A stretch of 40,013 nucleotides of DNA from Bacteroidaceae bacterium (lineage in GTDB: Bacteria > Bacteroidota > Bacteroidia > Bacteroidales > Bacteroidaceae): assembly GCA_017471185.1 (NCBI GenBank), contig JAFUVZ010000051.1:1-40013 (forward strand). The letters are read 5' to 3'. Positions 14,816 through 24,130 of the stretch are shown here, one piece after another (the first letter of the stretch is position 1; every line of letters starts with the position of its first letter). Under the pieces are notes generated by a model. That model worked only from the letters and a program-made list of their open reading frames with translations, ran no database searches and was not told the origin of the DNA. The translations under genes and the position numbers were made by a program.

Positions 14816-14848
14816 TGCAAAGATAAATAAAAAATGTTTATCTTTGCA
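14816..14848. promoter_or_regulatory. Palindromic divergent promoter between the S41-type gene and mnmA
   Basis: TGCAAAGATAAA (14816-14827) and TTTATCTTTGCA (14837-14848) form a perfect 12-bp inverted repeat around 9 bases. Each arm contains a TATCTTTG -7 box, one reading left (14818-14825) and one reading right (14839-14846). Each promoter's upstream box would fall on the other's -7 box, and no TTTG is seen there. The two promoters are therefore likely to exclude each other. Confidence 0.7.
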
Positions 14849-14863
14849 GATTATAATCATTAA

Positions 14864-15934
14864 ATGAGTCTGCAAATGAATGTTGCCGTATTGATTTCAG
14901 GAGGAGTTGACAGTTCCGTGGTAGTGCACCAGCTATGTGAGCAGGGCTATCAGCCTACGCTGTTTTATATCCGCATCGGAAGGGATGATGTGGATTACAT
15001 GAACTGTACGGCTGAAGAAGACATGGAGATCTGCACCGCTGTGGCTCACAAGTATGGCTTAAAGTTGGAACTCATTGACTTGCACCGTGAATACTGGGAC
15101 AAGGTGGCCGCATACGCCATAGATAAAATCCGTCATGGATTCACCCCGAACCCCGATGTGATGTGTAACCGTCTCATCAAGTTTGGGTGCTTTGAAGAGC
15201 AGGTAGGCAAGGATTTCGACATTACAGCAACTGGGCATTACGCCACCACCCATGAGATAAACGGTAAGGTATGGTTAGGCACAGCCATAGATCCGGTAAA
15301 AGACCAGACTGACTTCCTCGCCCAAATCACCTATCTGCAGGTCAAGAAGCTGATGTTTCCTTTAGGCAACCTCCTGAAGAGCGAGGTACGTGCCATCGCT
15401 GAGAAAGCCTCTCTGCCCAGTGCCAAGCGTAAGGACAGCCAAGGCATCTGTTTCCTCAACAACATCAACTATAACGATTTCGTACGCCGTTTCTTGGGAG
15501 AACAGGAAGGAGACATCATTGAACTGGAGACTGGCAAGAAGCTGGGCAAGCACAAGGGTTTCTGGTTTCATACCATTGGACAGCGTAAAGGTTTGGGGCT
15601 CAGCGGCGGACCTTGGTTTGTCATCCAGAAAGATGTAGAACAGAACATCGTCTATGTATCTCATGGATACGACTGTACCAAACAATATGGCAATGAACTT
15701 TACCTGAAAGATTTTCATTTCATCACCGAGAATCCCTGGAGCGATGGTGAGCAAGAGGTGACGTTCAAAATCCGCCATACACCCGACTTCACCACAGGAC
15801 GCATCATTCGTGAGGGAGACCACTATCACCTCATTTCTGACCATCCATTGCAAGGTATAGCTCCTGGACAGTTTGGCGTTATCTACGATAAGGAGAAAAA
15901 GCTGGTCATTGGCAGCGGTGAGATCTCCCTGTAG
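14864..15934 (+). CDS. mnmA: tRNA-specific 2-thiouridylase MnmA
   Basis: A 356-residue ATP-dependent enzyme that thiolates U34 of tRNAs for Lys, Glu and Gln. The PP-loop is SGGVDSSV (12-19). The catalytic cysteines are Cys101 ('[11 protein letters not shown]') and Cys196 ('DSQGICFL'), which pair during sulfur transfer. A second start at 14876 ([10 protein letters not shown]) is equally good by homology; the upstream promoter leaves only a short leader in either case. The 3' end overlaps the convergent flippase-like gene by 29 bp. Confidence 0.95.
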   Translation: MSLQMNVAVLISGGVDSSVVVHQLCEQGYQPTLFYIRIGRDDVDYMNCTAEEDMEICTAVAHKYGLKLELIDLHREYWDKVAAYAIDKIRHGFTPNPDVMCNRLIKFGCFEEQVGKDFDITATGHYATTHEINGKVWLGTAIDPVKDQTDFLAQITYLQVKKLMFPLGNLLKSEVRAIAEKASLPSAKRKDSQGICFLNNINYNDFVRRFLGEQEGDIIELETGKKLGKHKGFWFHTIGQRKGLGLSGGPWFVIQKDVEQNIVYVSHGYDCTKQYGNELYLKDFHFITENPWSDGEQEVTFKIRHTPDFTTGRIIREGDHYHLISDHPLQGIAPGQFGVIYDKEKKLVIGSGEISL

Positions 15935-16898
15935 ATACTCTCAACCACCCCCAGACACCCAGCACAATCACGAGGAGTGTCTGTATGGCGTGTACGATGA
16001 GAGCAAAAGTAGCAGCATCAGTACTCTCAACCCCATAGAGCATCATCATGGTGATGACGGCAAAATGCCAAGGGCCAGCGCCATTAGGAGTAGGCACAAT
16101 TACGGCAAAGGTGCCACCCACAAACATCACCAGACCTGCCAACAAGCCTAAATTTGCAGAAAAGTCAAAACAGAAGAATGTAAAATAGAAATGCAGCAGA
16201 TAGCATAGCCATATTAATATGGTGTAGGCTACGAACTTGGGGGGATTGGCTACTTGGCGCACAGAGAGGACACCTTGCCAGATGCCCAACAGAAGTGCAC
16301 GCAGTTTCTTAGGCAAACCAAACACCTTAATTATATAAAATAGGAGAATAGAAGCTCCCACCACAGAGAAGAGGCTGACATAGAACCAAGGAGAAGCAAC
16401 CAGATGTCCTACAGAAGGAATCTTTGTACCCGTTTCATGAAAGAAGCGCACGAACACAGGCATCTGAAGAACAAAGGTAAGGGCACTGATGAGTAAGATG
16501 CACACGCCATCAATGATTCGTTCTGTTACCACAGTGCCTAATGCTTTGCTGAAGTTTACTCCATCTGTCTTGTTCAGCACGGCACAACGAGTAAGCTCGC
16601 CCATGCGGGGAATGATCAGGTTAGCGGCGTATGAGATGAAAATGGCATCCACGCAATTAGCAGTTTGAGGATGCTCACCCAAAGGCTGAAGGGTCTGCTT
16701 CCAGCGAAGGCCACGGAAAACATGGCTCATGACTCCGAAAAGCAGCGACACCACCATCCAATCCCATGACACCTCATAATGCAGCACCTCACCTATGCGT
16801 GAAAAATCATAATCACGATAGACAAAATACAGCACAAAGGCACCTAAAACGATAGGTAAGATGGCTTTGAGAGATTTTTTCAGCCTTTCTTTCATCAT
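15906..16898 (-). CDS. Multi-pass membrane protein of the lysylphosphatidylglycerol synthase TM (UPF0104/AglD) family
   Basis: A 330-residue integral membrane protein with about eight hydrophobic segments ('[20 protein letters not shown]', '[20 protein letters not shown]', and near the end '[20 protein letters not shown]'). The family signature '[21 protein letters not shown]' and a late '[14 protein letters not shown]' are present. Relatives flip or help move lipids or lipid-linked sugars; the substrate here is not known. No lysyltransferase domain is fused. It is divergent from rsmA and has its own strong promoter. Confidence 0.85.
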   Translation of the reverse strand: MMKERLKKSLKAILPIVLGAFVLYFVYRDYDFSRIGEVLHYEVSWDWMVVSLLFGVMSHVFRGLRWKQTLQPLGEHPQTANCVDAIFISYAANLIIPRMGELTRCAVLNKTDGVNFSKALGTVVTERIIDGVCILLISALTFVLQMPVFVRFFHETGTKIPSVGHLVASPWFYVSLFSVVGASILLFYIIKVFGLPKKLRALLLGIWQGVLSVRQVANPPKFVAYTILIWLCYLLHFYFTFFCFDFSANLGLLAGLVMFVGGTFAVIVPTPNGAGPWHFAVITMMMLYGVESTDAATFALIVHAIQTLLVIVLGVWGWLRVSTGRSHRCQ

Positions 16899-16941
16899 TT
16901 TTAAACTAAAAAGGTTACTTTTGCAAATTACAAAGTAAGTG

Positions 16942-16972
16942 CAAAGTTATAGAAAGTTGAGGGCAGAACAAA
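16942..16972 (-). promoter_or_regulatory. Promoter of the flippase-like gene
   Basis: On the minus strand TTTG (16969-16972), a 19-bp spacer and TAACTTTG (16942-16949), 43 bp before the ATG at 16898. Both boxes match the Bacteroidetes consensus. Confidence 0.75.
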
Positions 16973-17035
16973 ATATGTTAGCATTTTTTATGCCGAGACG
17001 GAGTAACTTAGTTTGAATAAATGAAATTTTATCAG

Positions 17036-17827
17036 ATGAGACTGGTTAGACCTAAAAAGTTTCTGGGACAGCATTTCCTGACAGACCTGAGCGTTGCGCA
17101 AGACATAGCCGACACGGTGGATGCCTGCGCAGACCTGCCTATACTGGAGGTTGGACCTGGTATGGGTGTGCTCACCCAGTTCCTGCAGCATAAGGGAAGG
17201 CCTTTGAAAGTGGTGGAGATCGATAGGGAATCCATCGCATACCTGTATGCTAACTTCCCAACCTTGGAAGGAAACATCATAGAGGGCGATTTCCTCAAGA
17301 TGAACCTTCAACAGGTTTTTGACGGCAAGCCTTTCGTGCTGACAGGGAACTACCCCTATAACATCTCATCTCAGATATTCTTCAAGATGCTGGATAACAA
17401 GAACCTGATTCCTTGCTGTACAGGTATGATACAGAAAGAAGTAGCAGAGCGAATGGCAGCAGGTCCTGGCAGCAAGACTTACGGCATCTTGAGTGTGCTG
17501 ATGCAGGCCTGGTATAAAGTGGAGTACCTGTTCACCGTGCATGAACATGTGTTCAATCCGCCTCCCAAGGTGAAAAGCGCCGTGATACGCATGACCCGCA
17601 ACGACACGCAGGTGTTGGGTTGTGATGAAGTGTTGTTCAAGCAAGTAGTGAAGACCACCTTCAACCAACGCAGGAAAACACTTAGGAACTCTATCAAGCC
17701 TATTTTGGGGCCAGACTGCCCCCTGCTGGCTGACGAAGTGTTTAATCGCCGTCCGGAGCAGCTGAGTGTGGTTGAGTTCGTGGACCTGACTAATAAAGTG
17801 AAAGACTACATTAACCCTGTAAACTGA
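17036..17827 (+). CDS. rsmA: 16S rRNA (adenine1518-N6/adenine1519-N6)-dimethyltransferase RsmA (KsgA)
   Basis: A 263-residue enzyme that dimethylates two adenines in the 3' hairpin of 16S rRNA during 30S assembly. Visible motifs: the start 'MRLVRPKKFLGQHFL', SAM motif I 'LEVGPGMGVLTQFL', and the NxPY motif in 'LTGNYPYNISSQIFFKML'. The start at 17036 fits the family; an in-frame ATG at 17021 adds five residues and cannot be excluded. It is followed by mgtE after 5 bp, so the two form an operon. Confidence 0.94.
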   Translation: MRLVRPKKFLGQHFLTDLSVAQDIADTVDACADLPILEVGPGMGVLTQFLQHKGRPLKVVEIDRESIAYLYANFPTLEGNIIEGDFLKMNLQQVFDGKPFVLTGNYPYNISSQIFFKMLDNKNLIPCCTGMIQKEVAERMAAGPGSKTYGILSVLMQAWYKVEYLFTVHEHVFNPPPKVKSAVIRMTRNDTQVLGCDEVLFKQVVKTTFNQRRKTLRNSIKPILGPDCPLLADEVFNRRPEQLSVVEFVDLTNKVKDYINPVN

Positions 17828-17832
17828 AAGTT

Positions 17833-19179
17833 ATGGAGATAGATGAGAAGTATGTGGAGAACGTGAAGGAATTCATCGCCCACAAAGACGGAGAGAATGT
17901 CCGGAACATTATCTGGAATCTGCACCCTGCTGACATCGCAGAGTTATGTAACGAGCTTTCTGTCGATGAAGCCAGGTATATCTACCAGCTTCTCGATAAC
18001 GAGAAAGCTGCCGATGTGCTTTCAGAAATGGATGAAGATCTGCGAAAGGAATTACTGGAAGGACTGGCTCCTGAGGTGATTGCCAAACGCTTCGTGGATA
18101 ACATGGATACCGATGATGCGGTAGATCTGATCCGTGACCTCGATGAGGAGAAGCAGGAGGAGGTCTTGAGCCACATCGATGACATTGAGCAGGCTGGCGA
18201 CATCGTAGATCTGTTAAAATACGATGAGGACACCGCAGGTGGTATCATGGGTACGGAGATGGTGATTGTGAATGAGAACTGGAGTATGCCTGAGTGTCTG
18301 AAGGAAATGCGTATGCAGGCTGAGCAGATGGATGAAATCTACTATGTCTATGTAGTGGATGATGACGAACGTCTGTTAGGCACATTTCCGTTGAAGAAAA
18401 TGATCTCTTCTCCTTCAGTCTCGAAGGTGAAGCATGTGATGCACCGCGATCCTGTGTCTGTGCGTGTTGACACACCACTTGAGGAGGTAGTGCAGGCCAT
18501 TGAGAAATATGACTTGGTGGCTTTGCCTGTAGTTGACAGCATCGGAAGGCTGGTAGGTCAGATTACCGTCGATGACGTGATGGATCAGGTACGCGAGCAT
18601 AGCGAACGAGACTATCAGTTGGCATCTGGTATCTCGCAGGATATTGAGACTGACGACAGTGTGATTCAGCAGACTCGTGCCCGTATGCCCTGGCTGTTGA
18701 TTGGTATCTTGGGCGGTATCGGCAACTCCATGATTTTAGGCAACTTTGACGCCACCTTTGCCACTCATCCGGAAATGGTGCTATTCATCCCCATGATTGG
18801 TGGTACAGGGGGTAATGTGGGCACACAGTCGTCTGCCATTGTCGTGCAGGGTCTCGCCAATAATTCACTTGAGTCAAAAGACATGCTCAAGCATGTGGGC
18901 AAGGAATCTGTGGTGGCAGCCATCAATGCCACCATCATCTCCATGCTGGTCTATATCTACAACTTCATCGTGTATGGGGGCGCTGCCACCATCACCTATT
19001 CCGTCAGTATCAGTCTGTTTGCCGTAGTGATGTTCGCCAGCATCTTCGGTACTTTGGTACCCATGACCTTCAATAAGCTGAACATAGACCCTGCGATGGC
19101 GACAGGTCCTTTCATCACCATCTTGAACGACATCATGGGCATGTTGATATATATGGGAATCACCGTTGCTTTGACATAA
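17833..19179 (+). CDS. mgtE: Magnesium transporter MgtE
   Basis: A 448-residue Mg2+ channel/transporter. Residues 1-125 form the MgtE N domain ('NIIWNLHPADIAELCNELS'), 130-255 the paired CBS domains that sense cytoplasmic Mg2+ ('VDDDERLLGTFPLKKMIS', 'VDSIGRLVGQITVDDVMD'), and about 280-448 five membrane helices. The pore signature is 'LFIPMIGGTGGNVGTQSSAI'. Length and order are normal. No Mg2+ riboswitch is possible upstream because rsmA ends 5 bp away. Regulation is therefore expected through the CBS gate. Confidence 0.95.
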   Translation: MEIDEKYVENVKEFIAHKDGENVRNIIWNLHPADIAELCNELSVDEARYIYQLLDNEKAADVLSEMDEDLRKELLEGLAPEVIAKRFVDNMDTDDAVDLIRDLDEEKQEEVLSHIDDIEQAGDIVDLLKYDEDTAGGIMGTEMVIVNENWSMPECLKEMRMQAEQMDEIYYVYVVDDDERLLGTFPLKKMISSPSVSKVKHVMHRDPVSVRVDTPLEEVVQAIEKYDLVALPVVDSIGRLVGQITVDDVMDQVREHSERDYQLASGISQDIETDDSVIQQTRARMPWLLIGILGGIGNSMILGNFDATFATHPEMVLFIPMIGGTGGNVGTQSSAIVVQGLANNSLESKDMLKHVGKESVVAAINATIISMLVYIYNFIVYGGAATITYSVSISLFAVVMFASIFGTLVPMTFNKLNIDPAMATGPFITILNDIMGMLIYMGITVALT

Positions 19180-19350
19180 AGCATCTGTTTTGGAGTGAAA
19201 AAGGCATCAATCTGGGGCCATTTAGCGTTTTTTTTCGCCCTAAGAATAAAAAAAGATGCAAAAAAATATGAAATATCTTTTTTTATTCATTAATTTGTAA
19301 CTTGATAATTGAATACGGGAGAATCCCGTGTATTAAAATATTTACTGACA

Positions 19351-21237
19351 ATGACGGACACTCAAGACACTAATCTGCCAAAAGTTGAGGAAGGATTAGA
19401 AGAAGTTAAGATGACTGCTGAAGTACCTGAAGCTGTAAATCAGGAACCAGCAGCAGAGGAGACTGTAGCTGAAGAAGCCCTTGAGACTTTAGAAACCTCA
19501 GTCGTGGAAGAATCTGCACACAAGTTAAGCAAAGAAGAGATTCTGGCTAAGATGAAAGAGATTGCTGAAGATGTGGCAAACGCATCGAAAGCAGACATTG
19601 ACACGCTGAAGCAGAATTTCTACAAGCTGCACAACGCCGAGATCGAGGCAGCCAAAAAGGCTTTTATCGAGAACGGAGGTGATGAAGCAGACTTTGTGCC
19701 AGAGAAAGACACCTTGGAAGATGATTTCAAGGAGGTAATGGCCGTCATTAAGGAAAAGAGAAACCAGCTAAATGCAGAAGAAGATAAGCAGCGTGAGAAA
19801 AATTATCAGGTAAAGCTCGCCATTATCGAGGAGCTGAAGGAACTGATAGAATCCCCTGACGATCCGAATAAGAATTATAACGAGTTCAAGAAACTGCAGC
19901 AGCAGTGGCACGAGGTGACGCTTATTCCCCAGAACAAAGTTAATGAGCTGTGGAAGAGTTATCAAATGTATGTGGAGAAATTCTACGACCTGCTGAAATT
20001 GAACAATGAGTTCCGTGAGTATGATTTCAAGAAGAACCTTGAAATAAAGACTCGTCTCTGTGAAGCAGCAGAGAGACTGGCTGATGACGACGATGTAGTG
20101 GCTGCATTCCATCATTTGCAGAAACTCCATCAGGAATACCGTGACACGGGTCCTGTTGCCAAGGAACTTCGGGATGAGATATGGGCTCGTTTCAAAGCCG
20201 CATCCACCCGCTTGAACAAGAAGCACCAGCAATATTTTGAGGAGCAGAAGAAGGCAGAGATGGACAATCTGGATAAGAAGACTGTTATCTGCGAGATTGT
20301 AGAAGGCATTGAATATAAGAAGCTCAACGGTTTCCAAGCATGGGAGAACAAGACCAAAGAAGTCATTGCCCTGCAGAACAAGTGGAAAACCATTGGTTAT
20401 GCCCCACAGAAGATGAATGTCAAAATCTTCGAGCGTTTCCGTAAAGCTTGTGATGACTTCTTCCAGAAGAAGAGCGAGTATTTCAAGGAAGTGAAATCCC
20501 GCATGAATGAGAATCTGGAGAAGAAACGTGCTTTGGTGGAAAAGGCAGAGGCATTGAAGGACAGCCAGGATTGGAAAGAAACCGCAGAAGAACTGAGTAA
20601 GCTGCAGAAAGAATGGAGATCTATAGGTCCTGTTGCCAAGCGTTATTCAGAAACTTTGTGGAAACGTTTCATCGGTGCATGTGACTATTTCTTTGAGCAG
20701 AAGGGCAAGGCCACATCTTCACAGCGCTCTGTTGAAAACGAGAACCTGAAGCGTAAGAAAAACATCATTGAACAACTCAGCGCCCTCAACCAACAAGAGG
20801 ATAACGAGGAGAACAGGCAGAAGGCTCACGATCTCATGAATGAATGGAATGAGATAGGTCATGTACCTTTCAAGGAAAAAGACAAGGTGTACGAGCAATA
20901 CCGCACCTTGGTTGACAAGTTGTATAAGACTTTCAATCTTAGTGCAGTGAATAAGAAAATCAATAAATTCCGCTCATCCGTCAACAAGATTCAAGAAAGT
21001 GGAGTACAGGCTTTCTACCGTGAACGCGAGAAGTTGGTACGAAACTATGAGAATCTGGTAAACGAACTTCACACTTATGAGAACAACCTTGGTTTCCTGA
21101 ACACTTCTTCCAAGAGTGGCAACAGTCTTCTTACTGAGCTGAACAAGAAGATGGAAAAACTAAAATCTGAAATTGAAGCGGCCAAGGAGAAAATCCGCCT
21201 GTTGGACGAAAGTGCGCGCAAGGAAGAAGAAGAATAG
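19351..21237 (+). CDS. DUF349 repeat protein
   Basis: A 628-residue, highly charged, helical protein. After an acidic lead (residues 1-65, rich in Glu), several DUF349 repeats follow, each with the pattern 'LQxxWxxIGxVP..': 'LQQQWHEVTLIPQNKVNELW', 'LQNKWKTIGYAPQKMNVKIF', 'LQKEWRSIGPVAKRYSETLW' and 'LMNEWNEIGHVPFKEKDKVY'. The end is coiled coil. The family is universal in Bacteroidetes and its function is not established. The start at 19351 (MTDTQDTN) is chosen over 19309 because homologues begin near the acidic lead. It ends before a clear terminator. Confidence 0.85.
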   Translation: MTDTQDTNLPKVEEGLEEVKMTAEVPEAVNQEPAAEETVAEEALETLETSVVEESAHKLSKEEILAKMKEIAEDVANASKADIDTLKQNFYKLHNAEIEAAKKAFIENGGDEADFVPEKDTLEDDFKEVMAVIKEKRNQLNAEEDKQREKNYQVKLAIIEELKELIESPDDPNKNYNEFKKLQQQWHEVTLIPQNKVNELWKSYQMYVEKFYDLLKLNNEFREYDFKKNLEIKTRLCEAAERLADDDDVVAAFHHLQKLHQEYRDTGPVAKELRDEIWARFKAASTRLNKKHQQYFEEQKKAEMDNLDKKTVICEIVEGIEYKKLNGFQAWENKTKEVIALQNKWKTIGYAPQKMNVKIFERFRKACDDFFQKKSEYFKEVKSRMNENLEKKRALVEKAEALKDSQDWKETAEELSKLQKEWRSIGPVAKRYSETLWKRFIGACDYFFEQKGKATSSQRSVENENLKRKKNIIEQLSALNQQEDNEENRQKAHDLMNEWNEIGHVPFKEKDKVYEQYRTLVDKLYKTFNLSAVNKKINKFRSSVNKIQESGVQAFYREREKLVRNYENLVNELHTYENNLGFLNTSSKSGNSLLTELNKKMEKLKSEIEAAKEKIRLLDESARKEEEE

Positions 21238-21262
21238 CATTTTTACCTTATACTAATTCTAT

Positions 21263-21301
21263 AAAGAGAGGAACGCAGCAAAGTGTGTTCCTCTCTTTTT
21301 T
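21263..21301 (+). terminator. Intrinsic terminator after the DUF349 gene
   Basis: AAAGAGAGGAAC (21263-21274) pairs perfectly with GTTCCTCTCTTT (21287-21298), followed by further T residues. Confidence 0.9.
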
Positions 21302-21322
21302 AGGGAACAATCTCATCACAAT

Positions 21323-21350
21323 AAAAAACCGCAGGTAAATAAACCCACGG
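21323..21350 (-). terminator. Intrinsic terminator of the tRNA-Gln gene
   Basis: On the minus strand CCGTGGGT and ACCTGCGG form an 8-bp stem with two G-U pairs around TTATTT, followed by TTTTTT. It lies just past the tRNA 3' end. Confidence 0.7.
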
Positions 21351-21358
21351 CTTTTAGG

Positions 21359-21429
21359 TTGGAGTACCAGGATTCGAACCTGGAATGACAGGACCAGAAT
21401 CTGTAGTGTTACCATTACACCATACTCCA
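21359..21429 (-). tRNA. tRNA-Gln (anticodon CUG)
   Basis: A 71-nt cloverleaf: acceptor TGGAGTA/TACTCCA with discriminator A, D arm GTGT/ACAC, anticodon loop TTCTGGT with anticodon CTG (U33 present), a 4-base variable loop, and T arm CCAGG-TTCGAAT-CCTGG. CCA is not encoded. The anticodon stem ACAGA/CCTGT has an A31-C39 mismatch. It reads CAG codons. Confidence 0.95.
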
Positions 21430-21457
21430 ATGCCCTAACATTTCTGTTTAGCGGTTG

Positions 21458-21487
21458 CAAAGATACGAACTTTTCTCTAAATACAAA
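21458..21487 (-). promoter_or_regulatory. Promoter of tRNA-Gln
   Basis: On the minus strand TTTG (21484-21487), an 18-bp spacer and TATCTTTG (21458-21465), 28 bp upstream of the tRNA 5' end. Confidence 0.75.
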
Positions 21488-21614
21488 CATTATTTGGCAA
21501 AAAAAAAATTAAAAAAGATATTATTACCCTTCAAACATCACTCTTATGTGTATATTTTTCATTAACTTTACAAAAGTTAGACAGCGCTTGGAGAATAAAA
21601 ATGAATGAATTCGT

Positions 21615-21645
21615 TTTGTATTTCACATAACTTACACTAACTTTG
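21615..21645 (+). promoter_or_regulatory. Promoter of the rsfS-ftsH-cdsA operon
   Basis: TTTG (21615-21618), a 19-bp spacer and TAACTTTG (21638-21645), 24 bp before the rsfS ATG at 21670. The ATG at 21643 lies inside the -7 box and is therefore not the start. Confidence 0.8.
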
Positions 21646-21669
21646 CATTTCAAACCTTTAACAAATAGA

Positions 21670-22029
21670 ATGGAAGAAACAGAAAAACTTATAAAAGAAA
21701 TTATTGAAGGTATTCAGGACAAGAAAGGTAAGCAGATTGTCATAGCCGACCTTACGGAAATAGATGATACCATCTGCCGCTACTTCGTGATTTGCCAAGG
21801 CAACTCCCCGATGCAGGTATCTGCCATAGCAGAATCGGTCAAGGAATTTACATTGAAAGGCAGCCATGAAAAGCCTTCTGCTATTGACGGACTCAGAAAC
21901 GCCGAATGGGTAGCGATGGACTATGCCCAAGTGTTGGTACACATTTTCTTGCCTGATGCACGACAGTTTTATGACCTGGAACATCTGTGGGCAGATGCCA
22001 GACTTACTCACATACCCGATTTAGATTAA
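21670..22029 (+). CDS. rsfS: Ribosomal silencing factor RsfS
   Basis: A 119-residue protein that binds ribosomal protein uL14 and blocks joining of the 50S and 30S subunits when nutrients are short. Family motifs: 'KKGKQIVIADLTEIDDTICRYFVIC', 'AEWVAMDYAQVLVHIFLPDARQFYDLEHLWADA'. First gene of an operon with ftsH 22 bp downstream, an arrangement common in Bacteroidetes. Confidence 0.94.
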   Translation: MEETEKLIKEIIEGIQDKKGKQIVIADLTEIDDTICRYFVICQGNSPMQVSAIAESVKEFTLKGSHEKPSAIDGLRNAEWVAMDYAQVLVHIFLPDARQFYDLEHLWADARLTHIPDLD

Positions 22030-22051
22030 CTAATTACTGACTATATAAACA

Positions 22052-24130
22052 ATGAGCGACAATACTGACAACAATCTGCAGGATCAGAAACAGGAAAAGG
22101 ATCAGAAACAGGATGAGAAGAAGCAGGATGAGAAGAAAGACATGAAAGTTTTCTCTTTTAAATTCAATCTCAATTTCCTGTATCTGTTTATTGGCCTGAT
22201 GCTCTTAGGACTGATGTTCTTCAACGATGACACCAGTTCGCAAAGGGAAATCACCTATGGTGAGTTCCAACAATATGTGCGAAATGGATATGTAAGCCGT
22301 GTCATTGGCTATGATGACAACTCGGTTGAGGCATACATTAAACAACAGTATGTACAACAAGTGTTTAAACAGGATTCCAACAAGGTGGGCAAGAAGCCTT
22401 TCGTGATTTCGGAAGCGCCGTCACGCCAGAGCCTGGGTGAATTTATCGATGCAGAGACCTCGCAGTCTCATTTCGACGGAACAGTTTCCTATAAGAAGCG
22501 TCAGAATTATTTCTGGGCTGTTTTCTGGCAATTCATCCCCTTGTTATTCTTCATCGCGTTTTTAATATACCTTTCAAGACGCATGGGAGGAGCTGGTGGT
22601 GGCATCGGTGGCGGCATTTTCAATGTCGGAAAATCGAAAGCTCAACTGTTTGAGAAAGATTCCAAACAGAAAGTAACATTCAAGGACGTAGCTGGATTGG
22701 CGGAGGCGAAACAAGAAGTGGAAGAAATCGTTGAGTTCCTGAGGGATCCAAAGAAATATACCGACCTGGGGGGTAAGATTCCAAAGGGAGCATTGCTGGT
22801 AGGTCCTCCGGGAACAGGTAAAACATTGCTTGCCAAGGCAGTAGCTGGAGAAGCAGATGTGCCATTCTTCTCACTCTCAGGCTCGGATTTCGTAGAGATG
22901 TTCGTAGGTGTGGGCGCTTCCCGTGTCAGAGACTTGTTCCGCCAGGCCAAAGAGAAGACTCCTTGTATCGTGTTTATCGATGAGATTGATGCCGTAGGAC
23001 GTGCACGCTCTAACCGAGCAGCGATGGGAGGCAATGACGAGCGTGAAAGCACATTGAACCAGCTGCTGACAGAGATGGATGGTTTTGGTTCTAACAGCGG
23101 CATCATCATCCTCGCTGCCACCAACCGTGTAGATGTGCTCGACCAAGCATTACTCCGTGCTGGTCGATTTGACCGCCAGATTCATGTAGATTTGCCCGAC
23201 TTGAATGAGCGTAAAGAAATCTTTGGCGTACATCTGCGTCCAATCAAGGTGGACGATTCACTGGATATAGACTTGCTGGCACGCCAGACACCTGGTTTCT
23301 CAGGCGCAGATATAGCCAATGTGTGCAACGAGGCAGCGCTTATTGCTGCACGTCATGGCAAGAAGTCAGTCACCAAGCAGGATTTCTTGGATGCTGTTGA
23401 CAGAATTATTGGAGGCTTGGAGAAAAAGAATAAGATAACCACAGAAGAAGAGCGCCGTTCTATTGCCATTCATGAGGCGGGACATGCCTCCATTTCATGG
23501 TTGTTGGAATATGCCAACCCTCTAATTAAAGTAACCATAGTGCCACGAGGCAGGGCTTTAGGTGCTGCCTGGTACTTGCCAGAAGAGCGACAAATCACCA
23601 CCAAGGAGCAGATGCTCGATGAGATGTGCGCAACCTTGGGAGGCCGAGCTGCGGAAGAAGTGTTTACTGGAAGAATATCTTCTGGTGCGATGAACGATTT
23701 GGAGCGTGTTACCAAGCAGGCGTATGGCATGATTGCTTATATGGGTATGAGTGATAAATTACCCAATCTTTGCTACTATAACGCTGGTGATGAATTCGGT
23801 TTCAACAAGCCTTACAGTGAACATACTTCAGAATTGATTGACGAAGAGGTGAAACGTATGATCAACGACCAGTATGAGCGTGCGAAGAGAATCCTTACTG
23901 AGAATAAGGAGAAACATAATCAGCTGGCTCAAAGACTGGTAGAGCGTGAGGTCATTTTCGCTGAAGATGTTGAGGAAATCTTCGGTCCTCGTCCTTGGAC
24001 ATCCCGCTCTGAGGAGATATTCACGGCTAACAAGATTTCCACTGAGCTGAAACATGCAGAGGAAGAGGCGAAGGCTCGTGGCGAAAAGGCTGCAGAAGAA
24101 GCGGCTGAAAAAGGAGAAGAAGCATCATGA
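22052..24130 (+). CDS. ftsH: ATP-dependent zinc metalloprotease FtsH
   Basis: A 692-residue membrane-anchored AAA+ protease that degrades misfolded and short-lived proteins. A charged lead of about 30 residues (rich in Gln, Asp and Lys) precedes the first membrane helix ('[16 protein letters not shown]'), a small periplasmic domain and the second helix ('[18 protein letters not shown]'). Walker A is GPPGTGKT near 251, Walker B is '[12 protein letters not shown]', and the zinc site is HEAGH at 474-478. Its stop overlaps the cdsA start (ATGA at 24127-24130), which indicates translational coupling. Confidence 0.97.
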   Translation: MSDNTDNNLQDQKQEKDQKQDEKKQDEKKDMKVFSFKFNLNFLYLFIGLMLLGLMFFNDDTSSQREITYGEFQQYVRNGYVSRVIGYDDNSVEAYIKQQYVQQVFKQDSNKVGKKPFVISEAPSRQSLGEFIDAETSQSHFDGTVSYKKRQNYFWAVFWQFIPLLFFIAFLIYLSRRMGGAGGGIGGGIFNVGKSKAQLFEKDSKQKVTFKDVAGLAEAKQEVEEIVEFLRDPKKYTDLGGKIPKGALLVGPPGTGKTLLAKAVAGEADVPFFSLSGSDFVEMFVGVGASRVRDLFRQAKEKTPCIVFIDEIDAVGRARSNRAAMGGNDERESTLNQLLTEMDGFGSNSGIIILAATNRVDVLDQALLRAGRFDRQIHVDLPDLNERKEIFGVHLRPIKVDDSLDIDLLARQTPGFSGADIANVCNEAALIAARHGKKSVTKQDFLDAVDRIIGGLEKKNKITTEEERRSIAIHEAGHASISWLLEYANPLIKVTIVPRGRALGAAWYLPEERQITTKEQMLDEMCATLGGRAAEEVFTGRISSGAMNDLERVTKQAYGMIAYMGMSDKLPNLCYYNAGDEFGFNKPYSEHTSELIDEEVKRMINDQYERAKRILTENKEKHNQLAQRLVEREVIFAEDVEEIFGPRPWTSRSEEIFTANKISTELKHAEEEAKARGEKAAEEAAEKGEEAS

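Noticed and set aside
17833-17833. Mg2+ riboswitch before mgtE
   Set aside because: Only 5 bp separate the rsmA stop from the mgtE start, so there is no room for a leader.
19768-20337. Minus-strand open frame of 189 codons
   Set aside because: Antisense to the DUF349 gene; its leucine-rich sequence follows from the reverse of charged helical codons.
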